Positions 1 through 4,979 of a DNA stretch of 5,052 nucleotides are shown piece after piece. This stretch comes from Egerieenecus merdigallinarum. Its GTDB lineage: Bacteria > Bacillota > Clostridia > Christensenellales > Aristaeellaceae. Under the pieces are notes generated by a model, which saw nothing but the letters and a program-made list of their open reading frames with translations, had not been told where the DNA came from and ran no database searches. Location: assembly GCA_018711985.1 (NCBI GenBank), contig DVHS01000080.1, positions 1-5,052 on the forward strand. Direction: 5' to 3'. Made by a program: the position numbers and the translations under genes. How positions within the stretch are numbered: the first letter of the stretch is position 1; each line of letters starts with the position of its first letter.

Positions 1-23
1 GGCTTTGCCGGCTTCGCGGGTCG

Positions 24-45
24 TTGATTTTGCTTGCAAAATCAA
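24..45. repeat. Perfect 10-bp inverted repeat
   Basis: The arms TTGATTTTGC (24-33) and GCAAAATCAA (36-45) are exact reverse complements separated by only two bases, so an RNA hairpin would open the top one or two pairs into a loop. It has no T-tract of its own and no gene beside it. A weaker relative (CTTTTGC 243-249 / GCAAAGG 252-258) lies further right. It is probably part of the repeat-rich intergenic DNA on this side; no function can be assigned. Confidence 0.7.
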
Positions 46-60
46 TTCCTTACAAATTCG

Positions 61-128
61 GGCGACCTCTGGTTGACCGAATTTGCTTCCTCGAAAAAGT
101 GGCATCTGCCACTTTTTCGACACGCTGA
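61..128 (-). repeat. Left copy of composite intergenic repeat (inverted partner of 4615-4682)
   Basis: Read on the minus strand, this stretch starts with TCAGCGTG (121-128), continues through 31 nt containing the bidirectional hairpin, and ends with a 29-nt block (61-89). The copy at 4615-4682 on the + strand has the same three parts at identical spacing: 8/8 matches at the start, 27/29 in the end block, and about 14/31 in the middle by hand count. The conserved end block also forms half of a local inverted repeat: CAAATTCGG (53-61) pairs with CCGAATTTG (77-85) around a 15-nt loop. Each copy abuts a GC-rich hairpin on the TCAGCGTG side. It looks like one member of a dispersed intergenic repeat family; genome copy number cannot be judged here. 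Confidence 0.75.
91..120. terminator. Bidirectional terminator-like hairpin
   Basis: The arms TCGAAAAAGTGGCA (91-104) and TGCCACTTTTTCGA (107-120) are perfectly complementary over 14 bp. The core GTGGC/GCCAC with an ATCT loop is flanked by A5 on one side and T5 on the other, so each strand presents a GC stem followed by a U-tract. That is the layout of a compact bidirectional intrinsic terminator. It sits inside the left composite repeat. A gene left of the window would be the natural client; no gene converges on it from the right within the window. Confidence 0.6.
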
Positions 129-157
129 GGCTGCCCGTGAAAATGGGCAGCCTTTTT
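128..157 (+). terminator. Rho-independent terminator-like hairpin
   Basis: The stem AGGCTGCCC (128-136) / GGGCAGCCT (145-153) has 9 perfect pairs around an 8-nt A-rich loop and runs directly into TTTTT (153-157). This is a textbook intrinsic terminator for rightward transcription. The reverse strand has no U-tract after the stem, so the direction is +. It most likely ends a transcript entering from beyond the left edge and, together with the hairpin at 91-120, insulates the transporter promoter. Confidence 0.7.
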
Positions 158-426
158 CATGTGTCCCCAAAGTGCCGAAAACCGCTTTTTGTGGAAGGCA
201 AATCCAGTCAACCCGGGGCGAGCCAAACGGATGGGGAAATTGCTTTTGCGTGCAAAGGCAGTGCCCCGCTCCACTGGCAAGGCCGCCGGAAACGGGGGAA
301 AACCGAGGTGCGCTTCACACCCTGGCGGCAGCGTGCTCCCAATGGTCAGTTTTACTGTTTTTGTCCTATAAGGTTAACAAATATCCAGAAAATACAATTT
401 TTTCTAATTTTATCCCTTTTCATATC
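158..426. other. Gene-free spacer with degenerate repeat traces
   Basis: Open frames cross this stretch, but none has a ribosome binding site, a recognisable domain or consistent codon use. The first part (160-350) is GC-richer and carries small inverted repeats such as CAGTG/CACTG near 270-290. A stretch near 196-226 resembles a decayed copy of the 29-nt conserved block at 4654-4682, matching roughly two thirds of positions with one inserted base. The string TTTTTGTGGAAGGCA (186-200) recurs exactly at 4976-4990. The second part (about 350-426) is strongly A/T-rich and leads into the promoter. I see no binding site I can name here. Confidence 0.5.
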
Positions 427-454
427 TTGCATTTTTCTTGTTCTCTGTTATAAT
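427..454 (+). promoter_or_regulatory. Sigma-A-type promoter with extended -10
   Basis: A perfect TATAAT -10 box lies at 449-454, preceded by TGT (446-448), giving the TGn extended -10 motif. The best -35 is TTGCAT (427-432), only three of six matches to TTGACA, with a 16-nt spacer; a CTTGCA reading gives 17. A weak -35 is commonly tolerated when the -10 is extended. Upstream DNA is A/T-rich. Transcription should start near 461. An imperfect inverted repeat, TTATA (448-452) / TATAA (460-464), overlaps the -10 and start region and could be an operator, but it is short enough to be chance. Confidence 0.75.
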
Positions 455-460
455 GGAACT

Positions 461-571
461 ATAAACAAGCGAAAAATTTTACATAAATGCGTGATACGAC
501 TCATAAGATTTTTAGCACCGGCGGGCTGTACCGGCGCTGAAATAAAAAATTTTTTATAGGAGGACCCATTC
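461..571 (+). promoter_or_regulatory. 5' leader of the transporter mRNA
   Basis: From the predicted start near 461 to the first ATG at 572 there are about 111 nt, long enough for leader control. A hairpin spans 510-542: an outer stem of seven pairs (510-516 with 536-542, one G-U), an A/C mismatch (517/535), an inner CCGG/CCGG stem (518-521 with 531-534) and a 9-nt loop. It is followed by a perfect A/T palindrome (542-557, six A then six T at its centre) directly before the ribosome binding site. A 17-codon reading frame (487-540) lies across the hairpin but has no Shine-Dalgarno. I do not recognise a known riboswitch class. Confidence 0.45.
558..563 (+). promoter_or_regulatory. Ribosome binding site of the binding-protein gene
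   Basis: AGGAGG is a perfect Shine-Dalgarno core, 8 nt before the ATG at 572. It fixes that start and predicts strong translation. The A/T palindrome at 542-557 ends one base before it, so pairing in the leader could in principle affect its exposure. Confidence 0.85.
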
Positions 572-1600
572 ATGAAGAAACGGTCTCTGGTTCTCGTCCT
601 GGCCCTGGTGATGTTGTGCACCCTGTTCCCCGTTTCCTCCATGGCGGCCAATGAGGAGATTACCGGCAAGGTAGTCATCTATACCTCCATGTATCAGGAC
701 ATCATCGACATGATGGATGAAGCCCTGGCCCAGCAGTTCCCCAACTGCGATGTGGAGTTCTTCTATGGCGGTACCGGCACCCTGCAAACCAAGCTGGCCG
801 GTGAAATGGAAGTGGGCACCCTGGGCTGCGACATGCTCATGGTGGCCGAGCCCGCGTACTCCCTGGAACTGAAGGAAGGCGGCTGGCTGCATCCCTACGT
901 GACCGCCGCCCGGGATAACATGCGCTTTGACTACGACGAGGAAGGCTACTGGTACTGCGTGCGCGTGTGCTCCATGGGCCTGGCCTACAATCCCGAAATG
1001 TACACCAAGGAAGAAATCCCCACTTCCTTCGAGGCCTTTGCCTATGACACCTCCGCCGCGGGCATGATCTCCATGTCCAACCCCTTGACCTCCGGTACCG
1101 CCATGGCCACCATCGTGGGCCTGGTGGATAAATACGGCGAGGAATACTTCGACGCCCTGGGCAAGCAGGACGTGATGATCGAGTCCGGCTCCTCCGCCCT
1201 GGCCAAGCTGGAAACCGGCGAGTGCAAGGTCATTATGATTCTGGAAGAGTCCGTGCTGAAGAAGCGCGAAGAGGAAGGCTCCACCCTGGAATGGTTCATC
1301 CCCGACGACGGCAACGTGCTGGTGCCCTCCACCGTGATGACCGTGGCTGAGGAAAAGAGCGCCAACAAGAATACCGCCGCTTGCGAAGCCATCACCGACT
1401 GGCTGCTCAGCGAAGAAGGCCAGAGCTACATCGTCAAGGGCTGGATGCACTCCGTGCTCAAGGACTTCCCCACCGAGCCCTATGACGGTGCGGACACCAA
1501 GACCCTGATGGAGACCAACATCCCCGTGGATTGGGAGCGGTGCTACAAGAATCGCGAAGAGATCCGCACCATGTTCCAGGAGAAGGTAACCATCGAGTAA
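572..1600 (+). CDS. Extracellular solute-binding protein of a Fe(III)/phosphonate/hexose-phosphate-type ABC importer
   Basis: This 342-residue protein should bind the solute outside the membrane and deliver it to the downstream permease. Residues 1-25 form a signal peptide: basic MKKR, a hydrophobic core, then a likely signal peptidase I site after S-M-A (23-25). The mature part has the periplasmic-binding-protein type II style of the FbpA/AfuA/PhnS branch: VVIYTSMYQD (34-43) as first strand and ligand loop, GGTGTLQTKL (66-75), DMLMVAE (87-93), and the phosphate- or anion-loop-like SNPLTSGTA (169-177). Length is typical. Where FbpA iron proteins carry an adjacent tyrosine pair, this one reads ILEESVLKK (about 223-231), so iron is doubtful. 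Cys16 lies in the hydrophobic core, but VML before it is not a normal lipobox, so classical lipidation is not predicted. First gene of the operon, with a perfect AGGAGG. The family role is firm; the substrate is unknown. Confidence 0.9.
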   Translation: MKKRSLVLVLALVMLCTLFPVSSMAANEEITGKVVIYTSMYQDIIDMMDEALAQQFPNCDVEFFYGGTGTLQTKLAGEMEVGTLGCDMLMVAEPAYSLELKEGGWLHPYVTAARDNMRFDYDEEGYWYCVRVCSMGLAYNPEMYTKEEIPTSFEAFAYDTSAAGMISMSNPLTSGTAMATIVGLVDKYGEEYFDALGKQDVMIESGSSALAKLETGECKVIMILEESVLKKREEEGSTLEWFIPDDGNVLVPSTVMTVAEEKSANKNTAACEAITDWLLSEEGQSYIVKGWMHSVLKDFPTEPYDGADTKTLMETNIPVDWERCYKNREEIRTMFQEKVTIE

Positions 1601-1615
1601 ACCGCACACAGGATA

Positions 1616-1640
1616 CGGCGCTGTGGTAAGCAGCGCGCCG
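1616..1640 (+). promoter_or_regulatory. First hairpin in the binding-protein/permease gap
   Basis: GCGCTG (1618-1623) pairs with CAGCGC (1631-1636) around a 7-nt loop; with one bulged base the stem can extend to 1616-1640. It begins 16 nt after the stop codon of the binding-protein gene. Next to it are GTCCGG (1640-1645), CCGGAC (1655-1660) and GTCCGG (1667-1672), so the middle element can pair with either outer one. With the large stem that follows, this could protect the 3' end of the upstream cistron. That is inference. Confidence 0.5.
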
Positions 1641-1670
1641 TCCGGACGCCTTGCCCGGACGCATAAGTCC

Positions 1671-1710
1671 GGCGGCCTGCCTCCTCCCGAGAGGGGGGAG
1701 GCGGGCCGCC
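1671..1710 (+). promoter_or_regulatory. Strong intercistronic stem-loop with GAGA tetraloop
   Basis: Positions 1671-1688 pair with 1693-1710 over 18 consecutive pairs, two of them G-U, around the loop GAGA (1689-1692), a GNRA-type tetraloop. The stem is almost all G-C. It is followed by TTCCATTTT rather than a clean U-tract, so it is a partial terminator or mRNA-stabilising element rather than a full stop. It sits 21 nt before the permease start. Such elements between a binding-protein gene and its permease gene commonly let the binding protein be made in excess; that role is inferred here. Confidence 0.65.
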
Positions 1711-1731
1711 TTCCATTTTGGGAGTGAAGAT

Positions 1732-3447
1732 ATGAGCAACACGGTTCCTGCCACTACCCGGCCAACCCGGCGCCGGATTTATTTCGACCCCAAGTGGATA
1801 CTCATCCTTGGCATTGTGCTGTTCATGGTGATTTTCCAGATATTCCCCATTCTGTATCTGGTTGTAAAGGCTTTCTTCCCTGAGGGAACTTTTTCCCTGA
1901 ACACCTTTGAACGGCTGTACACCTACGAAATGAACTGGGGCGCGCTGACCAATACGCTCATCGCGGCCTTTGCAACCATGGTGCTGGGCACGCTGCTGGC
2001 CTTCCCCCTGGCCTGGCTGGTGGGGCGCACCAATATGTATGGGAAAAAATTCTTCCGCAGCCTGTTTGTGCTCACCTACATGGTGCCGCCCTATGTGGGC
2101 GCCATGGCCTGGCTCCGGTTGCTGAACCGGAATGTGGGCACCATCAATATTGTCATCCGCGCCATTTTTAACATGGATACCAACGTGGGCCCCCTGAACA
2201 TCTACACCCTGGCGGGCATGGTCTGGGTGCTGACCACCTTCTACTATCCCTACGCGTTCATCACCCTGTCCCGGGCCATGGAGAAAATGGACCCCTCCCT
2301 GGAGGAGGCCGCCCGGGTATCCGGAGCGTCCCCGCTGCGGACGGTGTTCACCATTACGCTGCCCATGATGACCCCCAGCCTGATTGCCGGAGCGCTGCTG
2401 GTGTTTGTGTGCGCCATGAGCTGCTACGGTATTCCCTCCATCATCGGTGCGCCGGGCAAGGTGCACACGGTAACCACCCGTATCGTGGAATACATGGGCC
2501 TGGGCGCCGAGGGTATCAATGACGCCACGGGCCTGGCGGTGTTCCTGATGGTGCTGGCCATCATCATTCTGTACCTGTCCGACGTGGTAATTGCCCGGAA
2601 GCAGTACATCACCGTGTCGGGCAAGTCCACCCGGCCCAACATTGTGGATCTTGGCAAGTGGCGCACGCCCATGACCGTGCTGGTAAGCCTGTTTGCCTGC
2701 ATCGTGATTCTGGTGCCCTTCGCCACGATTATCGCCACCTCCTTCAAAAAGAACCTGGGCAAGGGCTTGCTTGAGGCGGGGAACTTCACCACCAACCACT
2801 GGACCCGTATCTTCTCCCGCTCGGACATCCTGGAGAGCCTGAAGAACAGTATCGTCTTTGGCATCCTGACGGCTACCATCGGCATCCTGATTGCCTGTGC
2901 CATGGCCTATCTGCTCCAGCGCACCCGGGTAAAGGGACGCAAGATCCCGGACTTCCTGATTACCCTGGGTTCCGGAACGCCCTCGGTGGTTATCGCCCTG
3001 GGACTGATTATGACCATGACGGGCAAGTTTGGCATCAACCTGGGCAACACCGTGGCCATCATGGTCATCGCTTACCTGATCAAGTACCTGATGATGGGCA
3101 TGCGCACGGTGGTATCCGCCATGAGCCAGATCCATGTGTCCCTGGAGGAATCCTCCCAGATTTCCGGGGCCAGCTGGCTGGGCACCATGCGGCGCATTAC
3201 GGTGCCGCTGATCTTCCCCTCCATTGCGGCAGGCTGGTTCCTGATTTTCATCCCCAGCTTCTACGAGCTTTCCATGACCGCCCTGCTGTACTCCAAGGAT
3301 ACCAAGACCATTGGCTTCCAGCTGTATGAATACTGGACCTATACCAGCCAGCAACAGGCTTCGGCCCTGGCGGTGGGCATCCTGCTGGTGATCATCGTGC
3401 TAAACCTGTTGCTGAACAAGCTCACCAAGGGGAACTTCTCCATCTGA
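1732..3447 (+). CDS. Fused two-domain ABC importer permease (FbpB/PhnU-PhnV type)
   Basis: This 571-residue inner-membrane protein joins both transmembrane halves of a type I importer in one chain. About twelve hydrophobic segments are visible, near residues 22-45, 72-97, 108-130, 156-180, 213-236, 265-287, 312-336, 370-394, 405-428, 437-456, 493-515 and 545-562. Each half has the EAA coupling loop that contacts the ATPase. The first is LEEAARVSGAS (190-200) with ITLP (208-211). The second is LEESSQISGAS (471-481) with ITVP (489-492), where the usual Ala-Ala is Ser-Ser. The N-terminus is cytosolic and basic (TRRR, 12-15). ATG at 1732 is chosen because GGGAG (1720-1724) precedes it by 7 nt. 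An upstream in-frame TTG at 1651 would put 27 extra residues across the large hairpin and has no Shine-Dalgarno. The length fits fused FbpB-like permeases. Confidence 0.92.
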   Translation: MSNTVPATTRPTRRRIYFDPKWILILGIVLFMVIFQIFPILYLVVKAFFPEGTFSLNTFERLYTYEMNWGALTNTLIAAFATMVLGTLLAFPLAWLVGRTNMYGKKFFRSLFVLTYMVPPYVGAMAWLRLLNRNVGTINIVIRAIFNMDTNVGPLNIYTLAGMVWVLTTFYYPYAFITLSRAMEKMDPSLEEAARVSGASPLRTVFTITLPMMTPSLIAGALLVFVCAMSCYGIPSIIGAPGKVHTVTTRIVEYMGLGAEGINDATGLAVFLMVLAIIILYLSDVVIARKQYITVSGKSTRPNIVDLGKWRTPMTVLVSLFACIVILVPFATIIATSFKKNLGKGLLEAGNFTTNHWTRIFSRSDILESLKNSIVFGILTATIGILIACAMAYLLQRTRVKGRKIPDFLITLGSGTPSVVIALGLIMTMTGKFGINLGNTVAIMVIAYLIKYLMMGMRTVVSAMSQIHVSLEESSQISGASWLGTMRRITVPLIFPSIAAGWFLIFIPSFYELSMTALLYSKDTKTIGFQLYEYWTYTSQQQASALAVGILLVIIVLNLLLNKLTKGNFSI

Positions 3448-3477
3448 TTTTGCACATAAAGGAAGGATAGCTGCGTT

Positions 3478-4569
3478 ATGGCAAGCGTAACCATTCAAAA
3501 CGTATCCAAAGCCTTTGGAGATGTGGTGGTACTCAAGGAGTTCAACGAGGTTTTCAACGACAAGGAATTCGTCACCCTCCTGGGCCCCTCGGGCTGCGGC
3601 AAAACCACCATGCTGCGCATCATTGCGGGCTTTGAAAAGCCCACCAGCGGCCAGGTGTTCATCGGCAATCAGCTGGTGAGCGGGGAAAATACTTTTGTGC
3701 CCCCGGAGCGCCGGGACATCGGCATGGTGTTCCAGTCCTACGCCGTGTGGCCGCACATGACCGTGTTTGAAAATGTGGCTTACCCCCTGAAAATCAAAAA
3801 AGTGAACCGGAACGTCATTAAGGATAAGGTGGATCGCATCCTGGATGTGGTGCACCTGAGCCAGTACGCGGACCGGATTCCCTCCCAGCTTTCGGGCGGA
3901 CAGCAACAGCGGGTGGCCCTGGGCCGCGCCCTGGTGGCGGAGCCGGAGCTGCTGCTGCTGGACGAACCGCTTTCCAACCTGGACGCCAAGCTGCGCGAAT
4001 CCATGCGCTTTGAGATCAAGGAGATCCAGACCAAGCTGGGCATCACCGTGGTCTACGTAACCCACGACCAGACCGAGGCCATGGCCATGTCCGACCGGAT
4101 CATCGTCATCAACCGGGGCATTATCCAGCAGGTAGGCACCCCGGAGGACATCTACAAGCGCCCGGTGAATCAATTCGTGGCAGACTTCGTGGGCAAGGTG
4201 GACTTCCTGCATGCCAGCGCGCAAAGCGGGCGCATCCGCCTCACGGATATCGATCAGTCCATCGGCTATGCGGGACCGAAAACCGGATCGCTGGTCATGG
4301 CGCTGCGGCCGGAGAACATCAAAATTGGCAAGCTGGATACCTACACCACCGCGGCGCCTTGCCTCAAGGGCCGGCTGACGACCTGCTTCTACCTGGGCGA
4401 CGTATACGACTGCCGGGTGGATCTGGGCGGCGGTGTGCTGCTGCGGGTAATTACCGACGCGGCTACCTTTGAGCAGGTGCACGTGGGGGACGAAGTAGCC
4501 CTGCATATCCGGGAATACATCCTCTTTGACCAGTCCGACACCGAGGATCAATTGAAGATTGTCACCTGA
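3478..4569 (+). CDS. ABC importer ATP-binding protein (FbpC/PotA-like, with C-terminal TOBE-type domain)
   Basis: This 363-residue cytoplasmic ATPase should dimerise under the permease and power uptake. All nucleotide-binding motifs are intact: Walker A GPSGCGKTT (36-44), Q-loop Gln86 in VFQSYAVWPH, signature LSGGQQQR (138-145), Walker B LLLLDEP (158-164) with catalytic Glu163, D-loop SNLDA (166-170) and switch His196 in VTHDQTEAMAMSDR. After about residue 240 comes a beta-rich regulatory tail with ALRPENIKIG (275-284), typical of the TOBE domain in FbpC/PotA/MalK-like ATPases. The start lies 30 nt after the permease stop, with AGGAAGG (3460-3466) as a somewhat distant Shine-Dalgarno (11 nt spacing). 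No alternative start is better placed. It is the last gene of the operon. The ATPase class is certain; the transported solute is not visible from this subunit. Confidence 0.95.
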   Translation: MASVTIQNVSKAFGDVVVLKEFNEVFNDKEFVTLLGPSGCGKTTMLRIIAGFEKPTSGQVFIGNQLVSGENTFVPPERRDIGMVFQSYAVWPHMTVFENVAYPLKIKKVNRNVIKDKVDRILDVVHLSQYADRIPSQLSGGQQQRVALGRALVAEPELLLLDEPLSNLDAKLRESMRFEIKEIQTKLGITVVYVTHDQTEAMAMSDRIIVINRGIIQQVGTPEDIYKRPVNQFVADFVGKVDFLHASAQSGRIRLTDIDQSIGYAGPKTGSLVMALRPENIKIGKLDTYTTAAPCLKGRLTTCFYLGDVYDCRVDLGGGVLLRVITDAATFEQVHVGDEVALHIREYILFDQSDTEDQLKIVT

Positions 4570-4585
4570 GCACAAGCATATCTGC

Positions 4586-4615
4586 AAGGCGCTTTCCTTT
4601 CGAGGGAAGCGCCTT
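4586..4615 (+). terminator. Hairpin after the operon, weak terminator candidate
   Basis: AAGGCGCTTTCC (4586-4597) pairs with GGGAAGCGCCTT (4604-4615) over 12 bp with one G-U, loop TTTCGA, starting 17 nt after the ATPase stop. Position and strength fit the operon terminator. However, no U-tract follows directly: the next run of seven T (4632-4638) is 16 nt downstream. Termination may therefore be partial or factor-assisted. The hairpin sits beside TCAGCGTG in the same relation as the hairpin at 128-153 in the left copy of the composite repeat. Confidence 0.55.
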
Positions 4616-4682
4616 CAGCGTGGTGGGAAAGTTTTTTTCACCATCTTTGCAAAGAAGCAAATTCGGACAACCAGAGGTCGTC
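4615..4682 (+). repeat. Right copy of composite intergenic repeat (inverted partner of 61-128)
   Basis: TCAGCGTG (4615-4622), a 31-nt middle and a 29-nt block (4654-4682) align without gaps to the minus strand of 61-128. The outer parts are nearly identical (8/8 and 27/29). The middle keeps its length but has lost the clean bidirectional terminator; instead it holds a T7 run (4632-4638), a weaker hairpin (4622-4630 with 4634-4642, G-U pairs included) and a 12-bp palindrome, TCTTTG/CAAAGA (4644-4655). The local pairing arm seen beyond the 29-nt block in the left copy is not preserved here. Confidence 0.75.
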
Positions 4683-4703
4683 CGCACACGAGTGAATGTC
4701 AGA

Positions 4704-4739
4704 GGGGCGGCCATGAGACATGCGCCCTTTGGCCGCCCC
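4704..4739. repeat. 9-bp inverted repeat with 18-nt loop
   Basis: GGGGCGGCC (4704-4712) and GGCCGCCCC (4731-4739) are exact reverse complements. The loop carries GCGCCCTTTGG (4722-4732 with the arm), which is repeated exactly 20 nt later at 4742-4752. No gene lies within or beside it. A short frame across it has no binding site or domain. Confidence 0.65.
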
Positions 4740-4751
4740 CGGCGCCCTTTG

Positions 4752-4778
4752 GGTACTTTCCCGCGCGGGGAAAGTACC
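4752..4778. repeat. 11-bp inverted repeat
   Basis: GGTACTTTCCC (4752-4762) and GGGAAAGTACC (4768-4778) pair perfectly around GCGCG. It adjoins the next palindrome with no gap, giving two back-to-back cruciform-capable units. It has no U-tract, so it is not a normal terminator. Confidence 0.7.
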
Positions 4779-4800
4779 TCGTCCGCCTGCAGGCGGACGA
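4779..4800. repeat. Perfect 22-bp palindrome
   Basis: The half-site TCGTCCGCCTG (4779-4789) is followed at once by its exact reverse complement (4790-4800), with a PstI-like CTGCAG centre. With no spacer, it looks more like a DNA-level dyad or a repeat-family component than an RNA hairpin. No operon or promoter is visible next to it within the window, so an operator role is not supported. Confidence 0.7.
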
Positions 4801-4825
4801 AACCTCTCACAAGGAACTGACTTCC

Positions 4826-4899
4826 TGCGGAAGGCAGGGGAAAACTCCTCCTTGCTTTTTTGTTTCGCTAAGGGTTTCGCCTCTGCGGAGGCGACCAAA
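4826..4899. repeat. Direct repeat, copy 1 of an about 154-bp unit
   Basis: These 74 nt recur at 4980-5052 with four substitutions and one T deleted from a T6 run. The unit contains the hairpin CGCCTC/GAGGCG with loop TGCG (4878-4893) and two GTTTCGC heptamers 12 nt apart (4862 and 4874). Between this copy and the next lie further inverted repeats: CCAAAGGGC (4895-4903) / GCCCTTTGG (4913-4921), GGGGT/ACCCC (4930-4942), and a perfect ACAAAAAAT/ATTTTTTGT dyad (4963-4982). A minus-strand open frame runs through both copies, but it repeats with them and has no coding support. Confidence 0.8.
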
Positions 4900-4979
4900 G
4901 GGCTTTCCGGTCGCCCTTTGGAAACCTTCGGGGTTCCACCCCTTGAGACGGACGGGGGGTCTACAAAAAATAAATTTTT

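Noticed and set aside
340..470. Fur-type or Pho-type operator near the promoter
   Set aside because: No recognisable GATAAT-type iron box or phosphate-regulon box is seen. The only dyad (448-464) has 5-bp arms and may be chance.
34..559. Overlapping open frames on both strands in the left flank
   Set aside because: They cross hairpins and the promoter, lack ribosome binding sites and known domains, and consist of translated repeat modules. Similar peptides appear wherever the 29-nt block occurs.
1651..1731. TTG start giving the permease 27 extra residues
   Set aside because: The extension is encoded by the strong intercistronic hairpin and has no Shine-Dalgarno, while the ATG at 1732 has one at good spacing.
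1543..3354. Long minus-strand frame of about 600 codons opposite the permease
   Set aside because: It is antisense to a gene with clear membrane segments and EAA loops. Its His/Gly/Gln-rich composition is the usual shadow of GC-rich third positions.
3400..4587. Long minus-strand frame opposite the ATPase
   Set aside because: It is an antisense shadow of an ATPase with every catalytic motif intact, and it has no domain of its own.
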